Source: Patescibacteria group bacterium (GTDB lineage Bacteria; Patescibacteriota; Microgenomatia; UBA1406; GWC2-37-13). Taken from it: a stretch of DNA of 42,520 bases. Made by a program: the position numbers and the translations under genes. The stretch lies in NCBI GenBank assembly GCA_023380935.1, contig JAMCST010000008.1:1-42520 (forward strand), given 5' to 3'. Below are positions 16,601-21,985 of the stretch, piece after piece. The notes beneath the pieces are model-generated. The model saw only the letters and a program-made list of their open reading frames with translations, was not told where the DNA came from and did not search any database. How positions within the stretch are numbered: position 1 is the stretch's first letter; each line of letters begins with the position of its first letter.

Positions 16601-18691
16601 CTAAAAGCCGCCGGAGCTGCTTCTCCTACCTGGAATACACCCGGAGCCTTGACCAAAACAGATGATACCAACGTGACCCTTACCCTGGGCGGCTCTCCCA
16701 CCACCTCTTTAGTTAACGCCGCTTCCATTACGGTCGGATGGAGTGGTCAACTGGCCATTGCCCGGGGAGGCACCAACAGTACTGCCACTCCAACCGCCGG
16801 AGGAGTTGCCTACGGAACAGGAACCGCCTATGCCTTTACCGGTGCCGGAACCAGCGGACAATTCTTGATCTCCAACGGAGCAAGCGCTCCTTCATGGACC
16901 TCAACCGTACCTGCTACCTCAATGAAGTGGAATGCCTTGACCAATCCCGACGGTAACCTTTCCCTCTCTATGGGGGCATACACTTCAACCTTCACCTACA
17001 ATGCTGCCACCTCAACCAACAACCTGTTCAATCTGACAGATACGGCTTCCAATACCGGTACAGGTTACCTACTCAACGTTACCACTGCCACAGGATCTAC
17101 CCTCAAACCATTCCATGTGTCGGTCAAGGGAGGAACAGAAGCGTTGATGGTGGATGCCAATGGCAACGTCGGCATCGGGACGACAAGTCCTGGAGCTCCG
17201 CTTGAGGTAAGAAAGTCAACAAGTGGAACAGTGACAAAATTTTTATCATCTGCCAACGCTAACAACGCTGATTTTATCTTCTCTAGCGGAATTGCTGGTA
17301 ATGTTAATAGTGGCCAAGTAAATCTTTACCTCGCTGATCGGGAAAGCAATAAATGGGGAATTAGGATGAACTTTACTACTCCTAATTTAACCTTTGAAGA
17401 TATTGCGAACAGTAAAACACCGTTTACCATTGAGACTAATACTCCGTCGAACACTCTGTATTTAAAAAGCACGGGCAACGTCGGCATCGGGACGACAGGG
17501 CCGGGGAGTAAATTAGATGTTGTTGGGCAGATTAATATTGCGAATGCTGGCGGAGATGCTATTCATATTGGGAACAATCAATTTATTAAAATGGCCAATA
17601 CTGGTGGAACTCAAAAGTTGCTGCTCGGCATAAGTTCTAATGACGAAACATATCTTCGTGGAGCAACCGTATTGCATTTGCAAGCAAACGATGGCGGTCA
17701 AGAAGTCACAATATTAAATAGCGGCAACGTCGGCATCGGGACGACAGGACCAGGGTATAAGTTGGAGGTGGCTGGTGATATTTATACTAACTCAAGAATA
17801 GCGATTGGCACAGCTCCTGTGGGCGGCGCCGGCACATTAGTTACCAATAGTTATGCTTTAATTAGAGGTATTTATGCAGGGTACAATAGCACCACTTCTT
17901 TAGGGAACGTAAACGATGGTGAAATGATACAGTTTGGCGGAGCCTCAGCAACGGATTTGGTATTGAAAAAAAATAGCGGCAACGTCGGCATCGGGACGAC
18001 GGGACCAGGATATAAACTTGCGATTGGAGATTTTGTTGATGGTAATAATTATGCGATTTCGGTGCAAGCAGGAAATGGGGAAAAGGCCTCATTAAAATTA
18101 TTCGATTATTCCACAAACTACGGTTTTACTATTGAAAATGATGGTACTTTACCTGCAGGAGAGGGGGGATTAAATATTATTCGCCATAATAATAGCGCCG
18201 CAGGAATAAGTGCAGTGTATATAAATAGAACCAGCGGCAACGTCGGCATCGGGACGACGAACCCCCTGGCAAAACTTCATGTTGAAGGCAGTTGTGTCAC
18301 CGGTGATACTTTACTGCCGATCAGACGACGTCGCCGCAAGAAAAAAAACAATCCTGACACTGCTGGTGACCCCAACGACTGGGAATGGGAATATTTATAT
18401 TGCCGTATCGACGAAGTTTTACCAGGAGATGAAGTATTATCGCTTAATGAGTCCATCGGCCGCGTGGAGTGGCATCAGATCAAAAATCGCATGGATATGG
18501 GAGTACGGGATATTTATGAAATAGTCACCAAGACTGGCAGACACATAAAGACAACGAGCAACCATCCATATTTGGCATTAATAGAGAAACCAGGGAAAGA
18601 GGAACTTGCGATTAAAAATCCTGTCAATACCGGCAGCGGGATAAAAAATGTAGATTATAAACGATTGACAAATCAACCAAAATTTCCGTAA
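13613..18691 (+). CDS. Giant tail-fibre-like surface protein, N-terminal part ending in an N-intein
   Basis: The 1692-residue product begins with half of a Xer-type core-binding domain (about 1-50) and a charged linker. One membrane helix follows (about 97-119), so the rest should lie outside the cell. A head domain starts with SRIISFQGRLTDSLGNPITA (about 142-250). Then come about ten copies of the motif NVGIGTTSPxxKLxV separated by variable beta-rich cassettes. Residues 1-1560 form the extein, ending AKLHVEGS. Cys1561 opens an intein N-half (CVTGDTLLPI; TxxH in TTSNHPYLAL) and the frame stops 132 residues later. Cassettes at 15761-16172 and 16712-17034 recur exactly in the downstream gene. 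GC falls in the last cassettes (about 17200-18290). Confidence 0.88.
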   Translation: MQKISKNTIIRYLKYLHERGESTDVVLRKLRSVDKFFAWAHARAYIKEELYKQTKREIDKAINHEIKTYEAKIKTQKADFDPGSRQALDNWGLRHYLGIALTLILMAFLGVGVYTRFFLKPTQPFAYPAVPTGPGTTAGTSRIISFQGRLTDSLGNPITATIGVEYRFYNAATGGTLLTSRLCNVSPDVDGIFSSLIGEDCGAALPASLFTENPDVYLAVKMQSEASEMTPRQHIANVGYAMNAETLQGLPAGTGTSSIPFINKDGNLLVAVANPGIRSTFTSAAFTISSASTATVQSAGTGDVILQATESGTLKFRTAGANDTYTRMTIDNYGNVGIGTTVPNALLDVRGKLKVADGTQGAGYFLTSDANGVASWVDQSSVAGPWTYSGAPNYYLYPDDYTNAKVGIGTTTASNLLTVHDPTGAGGTLVKIDTSASGTTGGYLELTAATRTVRLGADSLIGPHFGSTTTGGLMFLDNFSISPMLALSPNNGSIDLGTGSYRFGTLYNTNANVSTALGVGYDPSSLSGGVAGFNGNVGIGTSTPAGKLDVKSTQTSGTIALFGAPSAVSMAGTLTGVNLDLSTNYTATGYGVTGQSIALPAVTNTGTGTYAYKGLTIAGGNLVQNTGAGTDTWTGLDITMPPTLTQTTGSVTATGLKITGPTSVTGATRYGLIVDANAGNVGIGTTSPGQKLDVQGGVRLGAALGTNDILNTSAAGGAPSGSLYWGSRIVCDNSGNCAGVGSLPLSSITAATGTNTIDSGAYAQTWNWNSLASGNAFTLGSSSTAGAASGTSTVLNISRSGANANTAHTAYGLYSTVTNTNVTSGTNVAGYFSASGATTANYALYSAAGVNYFGGNVGVGTTSPGAALDIAGSLLVNNGGTIDTRAAGTLAIGGATQTGLTMGRSGATTTINGSSVIVNSLTGMIKGTTGTLSAVTGTTNYAAYWSDANTIAAEQYLATSRGGLGANVTAAGAGELLYSSGTTAYGHLAAGTSGQILKAAGAASPTWNTPGALTKTDDTNVTLTLGGSPTTSLVNAASITVGWSGQLAIARGGTNSTATPTAGGVAYGTGTAYAFTGAGTSGQFLISNGASAPSWTSTVPATSMKWNALTNPDGNLSLSMGAYTSTFTYNAATSTNNLFNLTDTASNTGTGYLLNVTTATGSTLKPFHVSVKGGTEALMVDANGNVGIGTTSPGAPLEVRKSTSGTVTKFLSSANANNADFIFSSGIAGNVNSGQVNLYLADRESNKWGIRMNFTTPNLTFEDIANSKTPFTIETNTPSNTLYLKSTGNVGIGTTGPGSKLDVVGQINIANAGGDAIHIGNNQFIKMANTGGTQKLLLGISSNDETYLRGATVLHLQANDGGQEVTILNSGNVGIGTTGPGYKLEVAGDIYTNSRIAIGTAPVGGAGTLVTNSYALIRGIYAGYNSTTSLGNVNDGEMIQFGGASATDLVLKKNSGNVGIGTTGPGYKLAIGDFVDGNNYAISVQAGNGEKASLKLFDYSTNYGFTIENDGTLPAGEGGLNIIRHNNSAAGISAVYINRTSGNVGIGTTNPLAKLHVEGSCVTGDTLLPIRRRRRKKKNNPDTAGDPNDWEWEYLYCRIDEVLPGDEVLSLNESIGRVEWHQIKNRMDMGVRDIYEIVTKTGRHIKTTSNHPYLALIEKPGKEELAIKNPVNTGSGIKNVDYKRLTNQPKFP
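15761..16172 (+). repeat. 412-bp direct repeat, copy 1
   Basis: By eye this segment is identical to 22127-22538. The offset of 6366 bp is a multiple of three and both copies are in the same codon phase of their genes. Confidence 0.9.
16712..17034 (+). repeat. 323-bp direct repeat, copy 1
   Basis: By eye identical to 23012-23334 (offset 6300 bp, in frame). The 155 bp just upstream differ at about 25 positions but by only one amino acid. Confidence 0.88.
18293..18688 (+). other. N-terminal half of a split intein
   Basis: The 132-residue segment begins with the catalytic Cys in block A (CVTGDTLLPI). An Arg/Lys-rich insert follows, then YCRIDEVLPGDEVLSLNE, and block B TTSNHPYLAL with Thr88 and His91 of the intein. 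After block B come about 40 residues with no further intein motif, then a stop. The strand normally found after block B (W-xx-xx-LKVGxxIAV) is absent here and present at the start of the C-half. The Hint fold and motifs fit protein splicing rather than Hedgehog-type cleavage because a matching C-half with His-Asn-Thr follows. Confidence 0.9.
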
Positions 18692-18699
18692 ATAAAACT

Positions 18700-20133
18700 A
18701 TGAAATCTTTAAAGAAATTTCTAAATAAAACCCTCACGCTTTTTGGAAGAAAAGCAAAAATCACACAAAATCGTGAGGAAACAGCTCCACCGAATCGTGA
18801 GGTAAAACCATCAAAATTAGTGATGGAATCCCTCGCCTGTCCTTATTGTTCCTCGACCGATTTCCAAAAACGCGGCTTCCGGCAGAAAAAGCTGGAGCGG
18901 GTACAACTTTATTTGTGCTTGTCCTGCAAAAAAACCTTCACTCCCCACTTAACCCGCGGCAAGCATTATCCGCTGGCGGTGATGTTGGATGCGGTCAGTA
19001 TATATAATTTGGGATATTCACTGGAGCAAACGTGCAGAATCGTAAATGAGCGTTCCAGTGCCGACCTTAATCGAAGTTGCAAACGAGTCCCGGCCGCCGT
19101 ATTGGAAAAAAGGGAGCGGGGCGTTCAACCATCTACCTTGTCAAACTGGCTTTCCGAAACCGCCGAACTCTGTCGTTTTGCCCGTATGCGCGAATATGCC
19201 ATGAAGAAATACCTACCTAAAGAAATGGTAATTCATGCCACCCTTGCCCATCGTCAACTGTATCGCTATCGCTTTCATCGTGCAAAGTGCGATCTTATGA
19301 TTAAAGAGGAATATCAACACCGCAAATTTTTGCCGCTCAAAGAGTTTTTAGAAATGATTCCTGTTGAGTGTCCGCATCAATATTTTCAAGAAGGATTAAG
19401 AGCGTCGGAGGCACCGTTGACATTTTCCAAAACTCAGATGATTGTTCGCGCAAAACAAAACTATGCCACCAAATTAGCGACATTCGTCCTGCAATCGGTC
19501 AAAGAAAGAAAAGGCCGCCATGAAGCCCTGCAAAAATTTATGTTGGTAAATGACAGCGTGACGGTGGCAACGGAAGTACCGGTGTATATTACCCGTGACG
19601 ACCTGGAGCATTTGAAAACTCAATTGGGATTTAAGATATATACCAAAAATTCAAATGATAAAATTCAAATGACAAATCAAATCTCAAATTCAAAACCCAA
19701 TAATCCCGCTGCCGGAATTAACCGAGATCTATCAGCAAAGTCCCTGCCGAAAACCTCCGCAACCACTGCGGAGGTTGGTATTGCCGATGTTGCATCCCTA
19801 CCAAAACTCATAACCGGCCATATTGACTTTATTCAAATTAGAAACGGCCAGATCCATATCCTTGACTATAAACCACGCGCGGAAAAAGAACGACCGATTG
19901 AACAACTAACTCTGTACGCAATGGCTTTATCCCGCCTAACCGGCTTAAGATTATACGAATTCAAATGCGCATGGTTTGACGAGAAAGATTATTTTGAATT
20001 TTATCCGCTGCACGTTCTGCACAAATCAAGGAAAACCAAGCGACGCAGAAAAGTGTACACGATGGAAGGAATTTATAGCGTAAATAAAGATGAAACGAAA
20101 ATTACTAATTTAAGGGCAAGTATGAAATTTTAA
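18700..20133 (+). CDS. Zinc-ribbon/HTH protein with C-terminal PD-(D/E)XK nuclease domain (candidate homing endonuclease)
   Basis: The 477-residue product starts 8 nt after the N-intein stop. It has a four-cysteine zinc ribbon (Cys47, Cys50, Cys73, Cys76) and a transposase-like HTH region (YSLEQTCRIVNE...VQPSTLSNWL, about 108-150). A C-terminal RecB/Cas4-type nuclease domain follows: GHIDF (Asp376), LDYK (Asp389, Lys391) and EQLTLYAMAL (Gln402, Tyr406), which match the D, (D/E)xK and QxxxY motifs. No DDE transposase catalytic core is visible. About 50 residues before the nuclease domain come from inserted repeats. Sitting inside a split intein, it is a good candidate for the homing nuclease; repair or mobile-element regulation are alternatives. 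Confidence 0.8.
   Translation: MKSLKKFLNKTLTLFGRKAKITQNREETAPPNREVKPSKLVMESLACPYCSSTDFQKRGFRQKKLERVQLYLCLSCKKTFTPHLTRGKHYPLAVMLDAVSIYNLGYSLEQTCRIVNERSSADLNRSCKRVPAAVLEKRERGVQPSTLSNWLSETAELCRFARMREYAMKKYLPKEMVIHATLAHRQLYRYRFHRAKCDLMIKEEYQHRKFLPLKEFLEMIPVECPHQYFQEGLRASEAPLTFSKTQMIVRAKQNYATKLATFVLQSVKERKGRHEALQKFMLVNDSVTVATEVPVYITRDDLEHLKTQLGFKIYTKNSNDKIQMTNQISNSKPNNPAAGINRDLSAKSLPKTSATTAEVGIADVASLPKLITGHIDFIQIRNGQIHILDYKPRAEKERPIEQLTLYAMALSRLTGLRLYEFKCAWFDEKDYFEFYPLHVLHKSRKTKRRRKVYTMEGIYSVNKDETKITNLRASMKF
19644..19703 (+). repeat. AT-rich dispersed repeat inserted in frame in the nuclease gene
   Basis: Tandem AAATTCAAATGA-type units encode the low-complexity run NSNDKIQMTNQISNSKPNN between the central region and the nuclease domain. 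Such strings are usually intergenic in these genomes; here the frame stays open. Confidence 0.55.
19752..19776. repeat. 10-bp hairpin repeat inside the nuclease gene
   Basis: AACCTCCGCA and its exact complement TGCGGAGGTT are separated by 5 nt. It is GC-rich in an AT-rich gene and lies next to the AT-rich repeat, in a stretch (PKTSATTAEVGIAD) that looks like linker. It resembles a small REP-type or palindromic insertion. Confidence 0.55.
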
Positions 20134-20187
20134 ATTTGAAATTTTTAATCAATATCAAATTTTTATTAATTTAATTTTTAAAATATT
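20134..20187. repeat. AT-rich spacer repeat
   Basis: The 54-bp gap before the first four-helix-bundle gene is nearly pure A/T (AAATTTGAAATTTTTAATC and similar). Related strings occupy 20542-20606 and 21911-21949, all inside the intein module. Confidence 0.45.
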
Positions 20188-20541
20188 ATGACAAACATAT
20201 ACGATTTAGAAGAAAGAACTACGATATTTTCCGAACGACTAATTGATTTTTATAAGAAATGTCCTAGAAATATCATCACCATTCCTCTCATTGACCAAGG
20301 GTTACGAGCGGGAACCAGTATTGGAGCTAATTATATGGAAGCAAATGGGGCATCAAGCAAAAAAGACTTTAAAAACAAAATCTTTATCTGTAAAAAGGAA
20401 GGCAAGGAAACTATGTATTGGCTTCGGCTTACGGCACGAGTAATAGATGAGGAAAATCTTAAAGAAGAATGTAGATTTTTATGGAAAGAAACACATGAGT
20501 TAACTTTAATATTTTCTAAAATCGCCTCTAAAACCAAATAG
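20188..20541 (+). CDS. Four-helix-bundle protein (TIGR02436-type), copy 1
   Basis: The 117-residue protein matches the common short four-helix-bundle family: it opens YDLEERTTIFSERLIDFYKK and contains IDQGLRAGTSIGANYMEA, SSKKDFKNKIFICKKEGKET and a final HELTLIFSKI helix. Members are found as intervening-sequence proteins in 23S rRNA genes and, in related form (Avd), as accessory proteins of diversity-generating retroelements. Neither a reverse transcriptase nor an rRNA gene is near. Placement inside a split-intein module is unusual. The function of the family is unknown; nucleic-acid binding is suspected. Confidence 0.88.
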   Translation: MTNIYDLEERTTIFSERLIDFYKKCPRNIITIPLIDQGLRAGTSIGANYMEANGASSKKDFKNKIFICKKEGKETMYWLRLTARVIDEENLKEECRFLWKETHELTLIFSKIASKTK

Positions 20542-20606
20542 TTTACAAATTAAGAAATTAAATATTAAAAATTGATTACAAATTTTAAATTAAAAATTAA
20601 AAATTT
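20542..20606. repeat. AT-rich spacer repeat
   Basis: A 65-bp AT-rich spacer of AAATTAAAAATT-type units between the two four-helix-bundle genes, running up to the next ATG. The same units recur at 21911-21949. Confidence 0.45.
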
Positions 20607-20996
20607 ATGAACTATTATCCAAAACGACCGGTAAAGAGTTTTCAGGATTTGGAAGTGTATCAAAAAGCTTTGGCTATCTGTGTCGCTGTTGTCAAAAAAA
20701 TACCGGCGCAAGAGGAACTGCATCAATGCATCGTCGCTCTCCCCCGCCTCATTGCGACTGCTCATTCTCTGCGCTTTTCCGATCAGCAAAAAGCGATTGA
20801 TATTTTGGAAGACGCTATGCTTAAATGTAATTTAAGCGTGGTCTATCTTGACCAGTATCGCGACATTGACAATAAAGAGATAGAAATTGAATTCTTTGAG
20901 AAACAAATTAAAGATTTACTGTCGCTGCGGATAAAAATCATGCATCTACAACGGTCGTGGAGAAAGTTTTTTCAAACAAAAATCTATGAAAAATAA
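20607..20996 (+). CDS. Four-helix-bundle protein (TIGR02436-like), copy 2
   Basis: The 129-residue protein begins with the phrase SFQDLEVYQKALAICVAVVKK, the usual opening of this family. It then follows an all-helical pattern with LHQCIVALPRLIATAHSLRF in place of the typical antibiotic-like GAxSIxANI segment, so it is a divergent member. It lies between copy 1 and the NYN gene and overlaps the latter by 11 nt, which suggests co-translation. The pair, one typical and one divergent, may form a hetero-oligomer; that is an inference only. Confidence 0.75.
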   Translation: MNYYPKRPVKSFQDLEVYQKALAICVAVVKKIPAQEELHQCIVALPRLIATAHSLRFSDQQKAIDILEDAMLKCNLSVVYLDQYRDIDNKEIEIEFFEKQIKDLLSLRIKIMHLQRSWRKFFQTKIYEK

Positions 20997-21579
20997 AAAA
21001 AGAGTCACTTATGCTTTTATTGATGCCACTAATATCATTTATGGAACTGGTGGCGCTGGTTGGAAAGTTGATTTTAAAAAATTAATAAGTTATTTAAAGG
21101 GCCGCTATCAAGCGCTAAAAGTATTATATTACGGCGGTGTTGATTCAAACAATCAAAAACAGCTAAATTTTTATAAAAAACTTAAATCTTTCGGTTATGA
21201 ATTAAGGCTCGTTCCGGTTAAAACATTTAAAGACGGAAAGAAGAAAGCGGATGTTGATTCAAGAATGACTTTTGAAATTATGTTGTTATTAAACCAATAT
21301 AATAATGCTATTTTTATGACAGGAGATGGCGATTTCTTCTGGGTATTTGAATATTTAATACAAACAAAAATAAATGTTAAATTAATAGCTAATTCTAGAT
21401 CAACCGCCAGAGAATTAAAGCAACTATTCAAACAACATTTTACTGATTTACAGCTTTTAAGACATTTGGTTGCTAAAAAAAATGAGGTAGACGCCTTTGT
21501 GGAATCTACCTCTCGGGGTTATGGAAAAAGTATATCACGAGTTAAAAATTCTGTCAAGAAGAAAAATAATAATGTTTGA
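20986..21579 (+). CDS. NYN-domain (PIN-like, LabA/DUF88-type) putative nuclease
   Basis: The 197-residue protein has the acidic motifs of NYN domains: AFIDATN (Asp13, Asn16) at the first strand, KKKADVDSRMTFEIML (Asp89, Asp91) and FMTGDGDFFWV (Asp114, Asp116). These residues bind metal in PIN-like RNases, so it is probably an active ribonuclease or nuclease. A Ser/Lys-rich tail follows. The stop codon overlaps the start of the C-intein gene within ATGTTTGA, so this gene and the downstream giant gene are translationally coupled. NYN proteins act in RNA processing; a role inside an intein module is not established. Confidence 0.88.
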   Translation: MKNKKRVTYAFIDATNIIYGTGGAGWKVDFKKLISYLKGRYQALKVLYYGGVDSNNQKQLNFYKKLKSFGYELRLVPVKTFKDGKKKADVDSRMTFEIMLLLNQYNNAIFMTGDGDFFWVFEYLIQTKINVKLIANSRSTARELKQLFKQHFTDLQLLRHLVAKKNEVDAFVESTSRGYGKSISRVKNSVKKKNNNV

Positions 21580-21985
21580 CGCGTTAGCCAATTACATCAG
21601 CGAGGTTGTCCGCGGTAAAAAAATCCGCATCGGTGGGCAGGATGCCCAGTGGAAAAAAGTGGTCGATATAAAAGTAGGAATGAAGATTGCGGTGACAAAA
21701 CAAAATTCGAACATTATTTCTGATTTCGGATTTAGTGCTTCGGATTCTGATGTAGAGTGGGATGAAATTGTCTCCATCAAGCGGTTATCGCCCGAGCGCG
21801 TCTATGATATCGAAGTCGAAGATACACACAATTTCGTCGCCGGGCATTTTATAGATTTGCCTTCCGGCAACGAGACAATTTTGACCGATGAACCGCAACG
21901 CGGACCACCCACAAATAATTTTAAAATTAAAAATTTAAAATTAAAAATCGGCCAGAAATGGTTTGGTGGTATTATTGCTCATAAT
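21572..21985 (+). other. C-terminal half of a split intein
   Basis: The 138-residue segment has WKKVVDIKVGMKIAV (residues 27-41, a strand usually encoded in the N-half), VEWDEIVSIKRL, block F VYDIEVEDTHNFVAG (Asp79, His86) and block G GIIAHN with penultimate His137 and terminal Asn138, followed by Thr as the +1 residue. About 42 residues, including repeat-encoded NFKIKNLKLKIG, are inserted between blocks F and G where only a few are normal. Confidence 0.9.

Larger units (their letters stand above)
18293..21985 (+). mobile_element. Split-intein module with four embedded genes
   Basis: The module runs from the intein Cys1 codon to the last intein Asn codon. It holds the N-intein half, a zinc-ribbon/PD-(D/E)XK gene, two four-helix-bundle genes, a NYN gene and the C-intein half, all on the plus strand and tightly spaced. 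Removing it precisely would join AKLHVEGS to TYAAIFNGGNVGIGTT and restore the repeat register. The embedded genes are visibly more AT-rich than the flanking exteins, in keeping with separate acquisition. No target-site duplication or terminal inverted repeat is expected or seen for an intein. Confidence 0.85.

Noticed and set aside
18700-20133. IS-type transposon carried by the zinc-ribbon gene
   Set aside because: The ribbon and HTH recall transposases, but no DDE or HUH core, terminal inverted repeats or target duplications are visible, and a PD-(D/E)XK domain occupies the C-terminus.
20188-20996. Diversity-generating retroelement (Avd-like four-helix-bundle genes beside a repeat-rich surface gene)
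   Set aside because: No reverse transcriptase gene or template/variable repeat pair with adenine-specific differences is present. The repeats differ by ordinary synonymous changes of all types.
18689-21571. Giant gene broken by simple frameshift or pseudogenisation
   Set aside because: The interruption starts and ends exactly at intein halves with intact catalytic residues, and both exteins show mostly synonymous divergence.
20986-21579. Toxin-antitoxin pair built on the NYN/PIN-like gene
   Set aside because: No antitoxin-like DNA-binding partner is adjacent; the neighbours are a four-helix-bundle gene and the C-intein gene.
18293-21985. Hedgehog/Hint-type polymorphic toxin rather than an intein
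   Set aside because: A matching C-half with block F, His-Asn and +1 Thr follows, and the same repeat protein resumes in register on the other side. That fits splicing, not toxin release.
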